NCBI RefSeq assembly: GCF_900188435.1
Contig: NZ_FYFA01000002.1
Span: 1,364,001-1,428,000 of the forward strand
DNA: 64,000 bases
Source: Marinobacter sp. es.048
GTDB taxonomy: Bacteria; Pseudomonadota; Gammaproteobacteria; Pseudomonadales; Oleiphilaceae
Reading direction: 5' to 3'
A program made the position numbers and the translations under genes. The notes beneath the pieces are model-generated. The model was not told the DNA's origin, ran no database searches, and was given only the letters and a program-made list of their open reading frames with translations. Of this stretch, positions 21,822-32,417 are shown one piece after another; positions within the stretch are counted from its first letter, which is position 1; each line of letters opens with the position of its first letter.

Positions 21822-22352
21822 TCATTTCTGGTGTTCCTGTAAACGCTGATTCTGCTCCGCCCTGTGCCACTGCTCCATGTTGTAGAACAGCCGCGGCGCA
21901 AGCTCTCTCAGCGCGCGTCGATACACTTCTCGCTTGAAAGAGACCACCTGGCCCAGCGGATACCAGTAGCTTACCCACTGCCAGCCATCGAACTCCGGTG
22001 AATCCGTGCCGTCCACGCAAACCTGCGCGTCCGGCGATAACATCCTCAGCAGGAACCATTTCTGTTTTTGGCCCACACAAACAGGGTGGGAGTTTTGGCG
22101 TACCATCCTCCTCGGGAGTCGATACCTCAGCCAGCCTCGGGTGCAACTGATGATTTCCACATCGCTTGCACACAGGCCGATTTCCTCTCCAAGCTCCCGA
22201 TACAGTGCATCCTCGGGGGATTCATCATGTTTGATGCCGCCCTGGGGGAACTGCCAGGAGTCCTGCCCTATTCGCCTTGCCCAGAGAACTTCTCCCCTGT
22301 GATTGGCCAGAATGATTCCGACGTTGGGTCTGAAACCGTCTGAATCGATCAC
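21822..22352 (-). CDS. rppH: RNA pyrophosphohydrolase
   Basis: Nudix enzyme that removes pyrophosphate from the 5' end of mRNA and so starts RNase E-dependent decay. A complete Nudix box GX5EX7REUXEEXGU lies at residues 38-60 ([20 protein letters not shown]), and the N-terminal [13 protein letters not shown] is typical of RppH. At 176 residues it is slightly longer than in enterics. It lies upstream of ptsP on the same strand, probably in one transcript. Confidence 0.96.
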   Translation of the reverse strand: MIDSDGFRPNVGIILANHRGEVLWARRIGQDSWQFPQGGIKHDESPEDALYRELGEEIGLCASDVEIISCTRGWLRYRLPRRMVRQNSHPVCVGQKQKWFLLRMLSPDAQVCVDGTDSPEFDGWQWVSYWYPLGQVVSFKREVYRRALRELAPRLFYNMEQWHRAEQNQRLQEHQK

Positions 22353-22525
22353 GGCACAGTCCTCTCAAAAGTCGGTAGACCGGTACAAAAATTCACCGGT
22401 CGGATTTGTCCAAGTTGCTCTCATTCTTACAGAATCCCAAGGGTTCGGCAAACGCAGCCGTTGGGGACAGGTCATGGTAGACTTGGCGTTTTCCCGAAAG
22501 CCCTGTGATCACCGGAGGTAACCGC

Positions 22526-23182
22526 TTGACGCTCGCAATTTTTGATCTGGACAACACCCTTCTGGCCGGCGACAGCGACCACGCCTGGGGCGAATTTCTG
22601 GTAGAGGAAGGCATTGTCGATGCCGAGGAATACCGCCGAGCCAACGACCGCTTCTACCAGGAATACCTGAACGGCGAGCTGGATATCCTGCATTACCTCG
22701 GCTTTGCGCTTCAGCCGCTGGCCAGTCACAACATGGAGGAGCTACTGGCGTGGCGGGAAGCCTTTATGGAGAAAAAGGTGCGCCCCATGATGCAGGCCAG
22801 TGCGGATGCGCTGCTGGACAGCCACCGGGAGCAGGGTCACACGCTGATGATCATCACCGCCACCAACCGGTTTGTGACTGAACCCATTGCCGAGGCTCTC
22901 GGCATCGAACATCTGATTGCCACCGAACCGGAGTTGGTCAACGGCCGTTATACAGGCGAAGTGGCCGGCACTCCGAGCTTTCAGGATGGCAAGGTCACGC
23001 GACTGGATGACTGGCTGACCGCCCATAACAGGACGCTTGAAGGGGCCTGGTTCTACAGCGACTCCCACAACGACCTGCCGCTGCTGAAAAAAGTGGACAA
23101 CCCGATAGCCGTTGACCCGGACCCGACCCTGGAGCAATTTGCCCGGGACAACGGCTGGAAAGTGATGTCACTGCGGGGTTAA
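22526..23182 (+). CDS. HAD-family phosphatase (SerB-like, subfamily IB)
   Basis: A 218-residue HAD hydrolase. The catalytic aspartates are in IFDLDNTLL (Asp7 and Asp9), motif II is IITATN, and motif III/IV is FYSDSHNDLPLL. It belongs to the IB group that includes phosphoserine phosphatase and related phosphatases with a helical cap. Similar proteins are annotated as histidinol-phosphatase or phosphoserine-phosphatase-like, and the substrate cannot be told from sequence. The start is a TTG at 22526. A strong GGAGGT lies 7 nt upstream, and the resulting MTLAIFDLDNT fits the family. The upstream GTG at 22505 has no such site. Confidence 0.88.
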   Translation: MTLAIFDLDNTLLAGDSDHAWGEFLVEEGIVDAEEYRRANDRFYQEYLNGELDILHYLGFALQPLASHNMEELLAWREAFMEKKVRPMMQASADALLDSHREQGHTLMIITATNRFVTEPIAEALGIEHLIATEPELVNGRYTGEVAGTPSFQDGKVTRLDDWLTAHNRTLEGAWFYSDSHNDLPLLKKVDNPIAVDPDPTLEQFARDNGWKVMSLRG

Positions 23183-23190
23183 TGATAGGG

Positions 23191-24387
23191 TTAAAAGAAC
23201 CCTGTCAGTGATCGGACAAAGCAGGATTTGATGTAATCGGTCTCGGGAATACCCGGAATCACCGGATGATCCGGGGCCTGATGCCCCTGCTCCAGCAACT
23301 GGACAAAGCGGTCGATCTTCCGGCCGCTACCCCGAATAATGTCCACCAGCTTGTCCTGCGAGAGGTGCATGGAACAGGACGCCGACACCAGAATGCCATC
23401 GCGCTCCAGTAACCGCAGACCGAGCTGATTCAGCCGGGCATAGGCCTCTTCCCCCGCTTTCTGATCCCTGCGCCGGGGAATCAGTGCCGGCGGATCCAGA
23501 ACCACGACATCAAACTTCTCCTTCTCATCCGCCAGCGCCTTCAGGGCTTCAAAGGCGTCGCCCTCAATGGTTTCCACATTGTCGAGGCCATTGAGTCTGG
23601 CGTTGTGGTGGACGGAGTCAATGGCACCGGCCGAACTGTCGACACAGGTCACTTGAGTCGCCCCGGCGCACGCCGCCTGAATGCCCCAGCCACCGACATA
23701 GCTGAACACATCCAGCACCCGCTTACCCGGAGCATAGGCCTGCAAGCGGGCACGATTCATCCGGTGATCATAGAACCAGCCCGTTTTCTGGCCACCTTCC
23801 AACGGCACCTCGAACCGGACACCGTTCTCCTCAACCTCCAAGAGACTGATTTCGGCGCCATGGGCCTGCTCCACGTAGGTATCCAGCCCCTCCACCTTGC
23901 GCATCTTGCCATCGTTCTTGAGGATGATCGCTTCCGGATGCACCAGCCGCTGAACCGCCCGGACAACCGCTTCCTTCATTGCCTCCATACCGGCCGTGGA
24001 AATCTGCACCACCACCGTGGAATCAAACCGGTCGATCACCAGGCCCGAAAGCCCGTCACTGTCGCCGAACACCCACCGGTAAAACGGCTTGTCAAAAAGC
24101 CGATCCCGCAACGCAAGCGCCGCCTCCATCCGCTGGGTCAACCGCTGGGGCGTCATCCCATGGCCTGGATCGCGGCTGATCAACCGCCCACAGATCAATG
24201 CATGAGGATTTACGAACAATGTACCCAACGGCTTGTCATTCGAAGCCCTAAGCTCCGCCTGAACCCCGGCCTCAAACTCCGTCAACGGACTGCGACGAGT
24301 ATCCACCTCGTTACTGTAAACCCAAAGATGGCCAGCACGGAAACGGCGCTCTGCGCCTTTGCGAAGATAGAGGACAGGGAAGTTCAT
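23191..24387 (-). CDS. class I SAM-dependent rRNA methyltransferase (RlmI-like)
   Basis: A 398-residue protein of the RlmI/RlmK-type family that makes 5-methylcytosine in 23S rRNA. It has an N-terminal PUA domain (about 5-75, LRKGAERRFRAGHLWVYSNE), then a Rossmann methyltransferase domain with the SAM-binding VLDVFSYVGGWGIQAA. The VVLDPPAL motif and the catalytic-cysteine motif SASCSMHL follow. GQKTGWFYDHRMNR corresponds to the conserved HKTG-F-DQR region of the family. I take the ATG at 24387. The GTG nine bases upstream is less likely. Which cytosine is modified is inferred from the family only. Confidence 0.9.
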   Translation of the reverse strand: MNFPVLYLRKGAERRFRAGHLWVYSNEVDTRRSPLTEFEAGVQAELRASNDKPLGTLFVNPHALICGRLISRDPGHGMTPQRLTQRMEAALALRDRLFDKPFYRWVFGDSDGLSGLVIDRFDSTVVVQISTAGMEAMKEAVVRAVQRLVHPEAIILKNDGKMRKVEGLDTYVEQAHGAEISLLEVEENGVRFEVPLEGGQKTGWFYDHRMNRARLQAYAPGKRVLDVFSYVGGWGIQAACAGATQVTCVDSSAGAIDSVHHNARLNGLDNVETIEGDAFEALKALADEKEKFDVVVLDPPALIPRRRDQKAGEEAYARLNQLGLRLLERDGILVSASCSMHLSQDKLVDIIRGSGRKIDRFVQLLEQGHQAPDHPVIPGIPETDYIKSCFVRSLTGFF

Positions 24388-24461
24388 AAGGACCACCAGG
24401 AAGAGGAAATTTCGGGGAGCGGATTATACATGAACGGTTGAGGACAACACCCAAGCTACTG

Positions 24462-24573
24462 GAGCAGGCGGGCAGGGCTTTCGAAAACCGTGCGGAGCCA
24501 TGGATGGCGGAGCCCAAGCGCCCAAGGGATGGGCTGTAAGGAGCGTGTTTTCGAAAGCCCTGCCCGCCTGCTC
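24462..24573. repeat. long perfect inverted repeat
   Basis: Arms at 24462-24488 and 24547-24573 are perfect 27-bp reverse complements, ending at the inner side in TTCGAAAAC/GTTTTCGAA. The 58-bp loop contains a second, smaller inverted repeat (AGCCCA/TGGGCT) and a CATGGATGGCGG segment. It lies 20 bp beyond the gcvH stop, so gcvH mRNA would carry the structure at its 3' end. There is no T run, so it is more than a simple terminator. A dispersed palindromic repeat or MITE-like element is plausible. Confidence 0.85.
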
Positions 24574-24592
24574 AAGCACCTCAGGAGAATTG

Positions 24593-24985
24593 CTACCCCT
24601 CGGCCGCCACATGCTCCGAATAGGCCACAGCATCCATCAGGCCATCCAGCTCACCGGCATCCTCAAGTCTGACCTTATATAGCCAGCCATCACCATAAGG
24701 ATCCTCATTGACCTTCTCAGGCTCATCCTCGAGGCTCTCGTTCACCGCGATAACCTCACCCGTCACCGGACTGAAGACATCCGAGGCCGACTTGACCGAC
24801 TCCGCCACACCAGCTTCCTCGCCACCATTAACCGTCGCGCCCACATCCGGAACCCCGATATAAACCACATCACCCAGTTGCTCCTGGGCAAAATCGGTAA
24901 TGCCGACCGTCGCTGTACCGTCATCTGCCAGGCGAACCCATTGGTGGGTCTCAATGTATTTAAGGTCTGCGGGTATCTCACTCAT
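24593..24985 (-). CDS. gcvH: glycine cleavage system H protein
   Basis: Lipoyl carrier of the glycine cleavage complex. The lipoylated lysine is Lys65 in ESVKSASD, within the usual beta-barrel fold. At 130 residues it is the standard length. No gcvT or gcvP is adjacent or elsewhere in the window, so this copy stands alone here. It may serve a glycine cleavage system encoded elsewhere, or lipoyl relay. Confidence 0.95.
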   Translation of the reverse strand: MSEIPADLKYIETHQWVRLADDGTATVGITDFAQEQLGDVVYIGVPDVGATVNGGEEAGVAESVKSASDVFSPVTGEVIAVNESLEDEPEKVNEDPYGDGWLYKVRLEDAGELDGLMDAVAYSEHVAAEG

Positions 24986-25167
24986 AGTCTGGTTTCCTGA
25001 ACGAATTTTTTGCGCAGTTTAACTGAAGACGTTAACTCCAGCGAACCTCACTTGCCAGCTTTAAGCAGCAGAGTGGGTTGACCCGACGGGGGGCACTCTC
25101 ATTGAGATTAACAATTTGCAGCGTTCAAAAGCACAGTGGCTGAGACAAAGTAACTGGAGCAAGGCGC

Positions 25168-25974
25168 TCAGTAACCCGTGCTGTTCTGGTCCAGCTCAAA
25201 CCGGAAATCTTTCGCCCGGCGGACTTTCGTGGTGAAGTCCCCGGAGTCGTGGAATTCGAACCAACGGTAGCCCGGCGGCAAATCCTCAACCGAGAACTGG
25301 CTGGAACCGGAGGTGAACTGGATACAGGTGGACGGCGTCGCCATCAGGTGCACGCCGTTACGTTCACGTTCATGCTCCTGGTGAATATGCCCCCACAATA
25401 CGATCCTGACTTGGGGGAATCGATCGACCACCTGCCAGAAGGCATCCCGGTTGGTAAGTCCGATTTTTTCCATCCAGTCGGAACCGATATCTACCGGGTG
25501 ATGATGCAAGGCAACGACTGCGGGCAGATCCGGGTTCTGTTCCAGGGTTTGAGCCAGGAAGTCCAGCTCTGAATCGGCCAGAGCCCCGAAGACCATACCG
25601 GGCACGGAAGAGTCCAGCATGATGAATTGCCAGCCACCCTGAATCACATGACGGTCGCAGGCATCATACTCCCCGGCAACTTTCATCAGGTTATCACCAT
25701 GATCATGGTTGCCGGCAATCCAGACGGAAGGACAGGAAAACGCCTTCAGGCTCTCGCCAAACACGCGGTAGGCCTCTACCGAGCCGTCCTGGGCTAGATC
25801 CCCGGTGGCCAGGATGAGGTCCGGCTGGCCGTGCACTTTCAGCACTTCGGCAATAACCGCTTGCAGGCTTTCCCGGGTTTTGACGCCCAACAGATCTCCG
25901 TCGGCACGCGCCATCAAGTGCGGATCAGTCAGCTGCAGTACCCGCAGTGGCCGGGCTTGTTCCTTTCTGGTCAT
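25168..25974 (-). CDS. cpdA: 3',5'-cyclic-AMP phosphodiesterase
   Basis: Class III cyclic-nucleotide phosphodiesterase of the metallophosphoesterase fold, lowering cytoplasmic cAMP. The metal-binding series is complete: D-x-H in LTDPH, GDLAQDG, GNHDH, HHHPV and GHIHQEHE. At 268 residues it matches CpdA. It lies downstream of nudF and the DUF1249 gene on the same strand, the gene order seen with cpdA in many gammaproteobacteria. Here it is separated by ~200 bp containing only a small hairpin (CTATGGC/GCCATAG at 26112-26135). Confidence 0.93.
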   Translation of the reverse strand: MTRKEQARPLRVLQLTDPHLMARADGDLLGVKTRESLQAVIAEVLKVHGQPDLILATGDLAQDGSVEAYRVFGESLKAFSCPSVWIAGNHDHGDNLMKVAGEYDACDRHVIQGGWQFIMLDSSVPGMVFGALADSELDFLAQTLEQNPDLPAVVALHHHPVDIGSDWMEKIGLTNRDAFWQVVDRFPQVRIVLWGHIHQEHERERNGVHLMATPSTCIQFTSGSSQFSVEDLPPGYRWFEFHDSGDFTTKVRRAKDFRFELDQNSTGY

Positions 25975-26176
25975 GGCTTTCTGGATCTACTCACTGGCAA
26001 TACATGGTCTGAGCATAAGTGTACGACGCCGGTTCGCGTATTTATCACTTTCGAATCGAACCGGAGTCACATTCTTGCCAGGCTTTGGTGAAATATTGCA
26101 ATTTTTGACAACTATGGCACATCGGTGAGCCATAGCCACACCACTTTAGTACAGGATGGACCTGTAACAGGCTGCC

Positions 26177-26647
26177 TCAGTCGACGCCTTCACCGGCAGA
26201 CCAAGCTGCATGTTCCATAGGTAGGTGACCAAACCGCAGACAGTAATCCAGCCAATCGGCAAGAAAGCCGTTGACCTGAACCTTTTCGTCCGGGTGATGC
26301 ATGAAGCGATTGGGATAATCATTGACCGGAGCAATCTGGCGATCACGGTAGCAGCTGATCACTTCGGCCATATTGGCGTCGTGGTAGACCCGCACGGTCA
26401 TTCGAGGGTTGTTTAACCAACGCCCGGAATTATGAACCTGCTCAAGCAACAGGGTTTCGGTGAACTTTGCTGTCTGGAGCACCTGAATCCGGACTCGTCC
26501 CAGGTAATGGTTCTCCCGATGCAGCTCGAATTCGCAGACGGGCTTGCCGTCCACCTCCAGCTGCCGCAGTTTCTGTAACCGCTGATAGTTTCCATCACAC
26601 AAGGCGCCCAGTTGCCTCAGATCCGGAACGTACCGCTTGGGCTTCAT
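26177..26647 (-). CDS. DUF1249 family protein
   Basis: A 156-residue soluble protein of unknown function (YqiB-like), found next to nudF and cpdA in gammaproteobacteria. It has a compact N-terminal motif MKPKRYVPDLRQLGALCDGN and a conserved MTVRVYHDANMAEVISCY segment. No catalytic motif was recognised. I chose the ATG at 26647 because it matches the family start (MK.RY.PD) and has GGTGA 7 nt upstream. An ATG at 26665 overlapping the nudF stop is the alternative. It is co-transcribed with nudF. Confidence 0.85.
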   Translation of the reverse strand: MKPKRYVPDLRQLGALCDGNYQRLQKLRQLEVDGKPVCEFELHRENHYLGRVRIQVLQTAKFTETLLLEQVHNSGRWLNNPRMTVRVYHDANMAEVISCYRDRQIAPVNDYPNRFMHHPDEKVQVNGFLADWLDYCLRFGHLPMEHAAWSAGEGVD

Positions 26648-26661
26648 GGTCCATTCACCCA

Positions 26662-27279
26662 TCATTGCCACCCTTTCCTCAAACGGGCCCGATTCAGCTC
26701 GAGCCACTGGAGAGCAATAATGGCGGCAGCGTTGTTTATACGGCCATCGTGGATCATCGCTATGGCATCATCCGATGACACCACATGGGCGCGGATATCT
26801 TCGTGTTCATGTTCCATACCATATAGCCCGCCCGCATCTTCGGTGCTCACGCGGCCACAGTAGAGATGAATCATTTCAGTACTGCCACCGGGGGAAACCA
26901 GGTAATCGCAGATTTTTTCCAACGGCTCAAAGGTAAGCCCGGCCTCTTCCTGGCCCTCCCTCTGGGCGACCTCTTCCGGACTCTCGCCATCTTCGTTCAT
27001 GCCGGCTACCAGCTCCAGCAGCCACGGCGACTGGTCGCGGCCCAGTGCACCCAGGCGAAATTGCTCCAGCAGAACCACTTCGTCCCGTTCCGGATCGTAG
27101 GGAAGTACACAGGTAGCGTCGCCACGAATAAAGAGTTCGCGGGTAAATACCGGCATGTCCCGGCCATCAAAACGCGGGTGGGTCAACCAGAGCTTATCCA
27201 TGCGGAAGAAGCCCTGGAAGACGGTTTCACGTTTTTCGACGTTGACGTCGTTGGCTTTGAACTGGAACGGTTTGGCCAT
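26662..27279 (-). CDS. nudF: ADP-ribose diphosphatase (Nudix)
   Basis: Hydrolyses ADP-ribose to AMP and ribose 5-phosphate. The Nudix box GMNEDGESPEEVAQREGQEE continues into AGL and fits GX5EX7REUXEEXGU. The conserved proline of the ADP-ribose pyrophosphatase group is in VSPGGSTE, downstream of the box. At 205 residues it matches NudF. It heads a small operon with the DUF1249 gene. Confidence 0.93.
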   Translation of the reverse strand: MAKPFQFKANDVNVEKRETVFQGFFRMDKLWLTHPRFDGRDMPVFTRELFIRGDATCVLPYDPERDEVVLLEQFRLGALGRDQSPWLLELVAGMNEDGESPEEVAQREGQEEAGLTFEPLEKICDYLVSPGGSTEMIHLYCGRVSTEDAGGLYGMEHEHEDIRAHVVSSDDAIAMIHDGRINNAAAIIALQWLELNRARLRKGWQ

Positions 27280-27340
27280 TTTTTGTCCGGTCGTTGAATC
27301 GACTTCGAACGATAGCCTTTAGTTGGGCATTACTTCAAGT

Positions 27341-29236
<1,896 letters not shown>

Positions 29237-29323
29237 TTATTGGATTTCGGGTCGCGTATGACGGAGCTTTCGACACGGACTCCCTCTGGGGAGAACACTG
29301 GTCTTTCAGCACTGTAGTCTTAA

Positions 29324-29422
29324 ATCCCTACGCCGGTATTATCCGGATCAGGTCGCGGGTTCTGCGATGCAATCTCAGCCGGTTGCTCCCATTTCTTCGG
29401 AAAGCAGACCAGCACCCCGTCA
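29324..29422 (-). promoter_or_regulatory. TPP riboswitch (THI element) upstream of thiC
   Basis: On the minus strand the element runs from GGGGTGCTGGTCTGC through GGCTGAGA and ACCTGATCCGGATAATACC to GCGTAGGGA. These are the conserved THI-box segments, in order and at normal spacing. About 100 nt lie between it and the thiC start. No T run follows a hairpin there, so control is more likely at translation than by termination (inference). The remainder of the 394-bp gap to tolC should hold the divergent thiC and tolC promoters, but I could not assign them. Confidence 0.95.
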
Positions 29423-29612
29423 AGACGCGAATCTGTAATGCGTGACACCCAGAATGGATGCCATTTGCAAGTGTAGAGCTGCAGGCAATTATTGTCCATA
29501 ATGACCAACCAGACCCGTCTGCCCACGAAAACGGGGATAGCTTGCGTGCCCGCCAGCCCGACACGCACCCCGACTACCGGGCAAAGATGCGTAACCGTAT
29601 TCAGGAGACAGA

Positions 29613-30995
29613 ATGAAGAAGCGATTGCTTTCCGGACTTATTGGCCTCATGGCGGCCCAATCCGCCCTTTCCATGGATCTGGTCGAGACCTATGAGAAAG
29701 CACTTTCCTACGACTCCGGCATTGCCGCAGCCCGGGCAAGCTTTGAAGCCCAACAGGCAGCCAGCGATGTCAGCCAGAGCGCATTGCTGCCCCAGATCGG
29801 CGCCTTTGGTGAAGGCAACTACATTGATGTAGATGGCCCCAGCCAGGACAACAGCTACCGGGAACTGAACTACGGTGTCCAGCTTACGCAGCCACTGTTC
29901 CGGGCCGACGCCTGGTTTCGCTATGACGCCAGCAAGTTTCAGACTGAATCGGCTCGCGCAGAATACAACCTTGCCCAGCAGCAGCTGATCCTGGACGTTG
30001 CAACCGCTTACTTCAACGTGCTTCGGGCCCGGGACACTGTCACCACTGCCCGGGCAACCGAAGCTGCCATCCAGCGCCAGTACGAGCAGGCCCAGGAACG
30101 CTTTGATGTGGGCCTGATTGCCATTACCGAGGTCTATGAGGCGCGGGCCAGTTACGATGACAGCAAAAGCCAGCGCATTGCCGCCGAAAACCAGCTCAAC
30201 GTGGCCCGGGAACAACTGGCCCGGCTGACCGGTGAGTACGCCGAGGAACTGGACAACCTTCGTCAGAACTTCCCCCTGGGCCGTCCGGACCCCATGGATC
30301 CGTCCGCCTGGGAAGCAACCGCCCTGGAGCAGAACTGGTCGATTCAGTCTGCCCTGTATGAGCTCAACGCCAATGAAGCTGGCCTTCGGGAAGCGAAGGC
30401 CGGCCACTACCCGACTGTGGACTTGAATGCGTCCTACGGGAAAACAGATCTCAGCGGAATTGACGCCGCCAACGCGCCCATCACCAGTCAGCAAGATGGC
30501 ACCACGACACGCGGGGCCATCGGCCTCACTCTGAATGTGCCGCTCTACAGTGGTGGTGGCACACAGGCAGGCGTCCGCCAGCAACGCTCACTGGTAACTG
30601 TGGCAGAGCAGTCGTTGAATACGGTTCGTCGAGATGTTCGTGTAAATACGAGAAGCCTGTTCCTGACCGTCAACAATAATGTTGAAACTGCCTCGGCACT
30701 GGAGCAGACCATCGTCTCCCGCCGTAGTGCACTGGACGCGACCCGCGCAGGCTATGAAGTGGGAACACGGAACATCGTCGAGGTGCTGGACGCCGAGCGG
30801 GCCTACTACGTTGCTCTCAGGGATTACGCCAACGCCCGCTACGACTACGTGATCAACTCACTTCAGCTGAAACAGGCCGCTGGCACCCTGAGCCCCCAGG
30901 ACCTGATCGAGCTGAACAATTGGTTGAGCGCGGCAGCGCCGGGTATCGAGGCGCTGGCAAACGAGGAAAAAACACTGGACGATCTGAGCCGGTGA
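29613..30995 (+). CDS. tolC: TolC family outer-membrane efflux protein
   Basis: Outer-membrane channel for tripartite efflux and type I secretion. The signal peptide is MKKRLLSGLIGLMAAQSALS. Two outer-membrane-efflux repeats follow (about 22-210 and 230-430), with the family end signature of the second repeat around GYEVGTRNIVEVLDAERAYY. At 460 residues it is the right size. AGGAGA lies 5 nt before the ATG. It is divergent from thiC and convergent with waaA, and no pump subunits adjoin, consistent with a general-purpose TolC. Confidence 0.93.
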   Translation: MKKRLLSGLIGLMAAQSALSMDLVETYEKALSYDSGIAAARASFEAQQAASDVSQSALLPQIGAFGEGNYIDVDGPSQDNSYRELNYGVQLTQPLFRADAWFRYDASKFQTESARAEYNLAQQQLILDVATAYFNVLRARDTVTTARATEAAIQRQYEQAQERFDVGLIAITEVYEARASYDDSKSQRIAAENQLNVAREQLARLTGEYAEELDNLRQNFPLGRPDPMDPSAWEATALEQNWSIQSALYELNANEAGLREAKAGHYPTVDLNASYGKTDLSGIDAANAPITSQQDGTTTRGAIGLTLNVPLYSGGGTQAGVRQQRSLVTVAEQSLNTVRRDVRVNTRSLFLTVNNNVETASALEQTIVSRRSALDATRAGYEVGTRNIVEVLDAERAYYVALRDYANARYDYVINSLQLKQAAGTLSPQDLIELNNWLSAAAPGIEALANEEKTLDDLSR

Positions 30996-30997
30996 AT

Positions 30998-31030
30998 GTC
31001 AGGGCGAGCCTGCGGGCTCGCCCTGACCTT
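30998..31030. terminator. strong hairpin between tolC and waaA
   Basis: Twelve-bp perfect stem (GTCAGGGCGAGC/GCTCGCCCTGAC) with a 6-nt loop, directly behind the tolC stop and followed by CTTT. The U tract is short but the position between convergent genes fits a terminator. Confidence 0.7.
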
Positions 31031-31043
31031 TCCGAGAGAGGGT

Positions 31044-32297
31044 TCAGACCCGTTCGATAATGCCGTCGACCACCTTGTCGAGTGCGCCCCGATTCTTGTT
31101 AACAACCTCTAATGCCCTCTGGCCAATTGCTTCACGCTCCTGCTCGTCACTAAAGAGGGACGACACATGCGCGGCCAGATCATCTGCATCGGCAACCAGC
31201 TTAACGCCCCGATCGTCGAGCAGGCGTTGGTAAATGGTTTCGAAATTAAAGATGTGCGGGCCAGAAAACACCGGGATGCCCCATCCGGCGGGTTCGAGGG
31301 GATTGTGGCCGCCGCGCTCTATGAGCGACCCGCCGACAAAGGCCTGGTCGCTGGCTCCGTAGAGCATCATTAGCTCCCCCATGGTATCTCCGAGATACAC
31401 CTGCACCTGGCCCGGGTCCTCTCCACGCGACCGGCGGGCCAGAGTCAGACCTTCCTTCACCGCTTTTTCTGCCACCGGCTCAAAGCGGTCGGGGTGTCTC
31501 GGAACCAGGATAAGTAGCGCGTCCGGATGCTCTGTCAAAACCTTTCCATGAGCCGCAAGTAGTTGATCGTTCTCGCTGCCATGGGTGCTGCCGGCAATCC
31601 AGACCGGCCGACCTGCCAGCTCATGCCTGAGCGCTGCGGCCGAGGCTCGTACATCCTCTGGAATATCCACGTCAAACTTTACGCTGCCTGTGACGGCAAC
31701 TTTGGCAGGCGCAACCCCTATACGCCGGAACCGCTCGGCGTCTTTTTCAGCCTGGGCAGCCACCCAGCTGATACTGCGCATGATAGGAGCGGCAAGGCCG
31801 CGAATACGATCGTACCCCCGGGCAGATCGCTCTGACAGACGGGCGTTGATAAGGAACACGGGAACCCGGCGGGCCCGGCACTGGCCAATCATGTTCGGCC
31901 AGATTTCGGTCTCCATGATAACCAGTATCCGGGGATTGGCCCGATCAAGAAAACGTCGGATAGCACCTGGCGTGTCGTAGGGTGCGTAGGCGTACTCCAC
32001 CTGATTACCAAACATCTTGCGCGCCTGGGCCAAACCGGTATCCGTCATGGCTGTCATGAGGATAGTGATACCCGGGTTCCGGGCCAGCAGACGCCGGACC
32101 ATTGGCGCAGCGGCGATGGTTTCACCCACCGAAACGGCATGAACCCACACAACTGTTCCGTTCTGCCTGGGCACAATGCCCAGGCGCTGGTACCAGTTAC
32201 GCCTGAGTTCCGGAGCTCGACGTCCGTTCCACCACAGGCGCAGCAGGATGAACGGCAAAATCAGCCGAATAAGCTGGGAATAGATAAATTGCAGCAC
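31044..32297 (-). CDS. waaA: 3-deoxy-D-manno-octulosonic acid (Kdo) transferase
   Basis: Adds Kdo to lipid IVA on the inner face of the inner membrane, the first core-sugar step. An N-terminal membrane anchor is followed by the Kdo-transferase domain with WVHAVSVGE and METEIWPN, and a C-terminal GT-B half with GGSLIERGGHNPLEPA. I chose the GTG at 32297. GGAG lies 6 nt upstream and the protein then begins MLQFIYSQLIRL like other WaaA proteins (417 residues). Divergent from the LpxL-type gene at 32418. Whether it adds one or two Kdo cannot be told, but kdkA in this locus suggests a phosphorylated single Kdo. Confidence 0.95.
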   Translation of the reverse strand: MLQFIYSQLIRLILPFILLRLWWNGRRAPELRRNWYQRLGIVPRQNGTVVWVHAVSVGETIAAAPMVRRLLARNPGITILMTAMTDTGLAQARKMFGNQVEYAYAPYDTPGAIRRFLDRANPRILVIMETEIWPNMIGQCRARRVPVFLINARLSERSARGYDRIRGLAAPIMRSISWVAAQAEKDAERFRRIGVAPAKVAVTGSVKFDVDIPEDVRASAAALRHELAGRPVWIAGSTHGSENDQLLAAHGKVLTEHPDALLILVPRHPDRFEPVAEKAVKEGLTLARRSRGEDPGQVQVYLGDTMGELMMLYGASDQAFVGGSLIERGGHNPLEPAGWGIPVFSGPHIFNFETIYQRLLDDRGVKLVADADDLAAHVSSLFSDEQEREAIGQRALEVVNKNRGALDKVVDGIIERV

Positions 32298-32417
32298 ACA
32301 GGACTCCGGGCAAAACAGTGCGCTATCATAGCGCAAAACCTATTGATTTGCTTCCGATTGATCGCTCGGGCCATTGGGCCACCATTGATCAATTCAGACT
32401 TTGCAGGACCCGCTTTA

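Noticed and set aside
26112..26135. Small hairpin CTATGGC/GCCATAG between the DUF1249 gene and cpdA
   Set aside because: Only 7 bp of stem with a 10-nt loop and no T run. Not enough for a terminator or operator call.
32139..32417. Upstream extension of the first LpxL-type frame into waaA
   Set aside because: The 93 extra codons run antisense through the waaA start, and the family N-terminus begins at the GTG at 32418.
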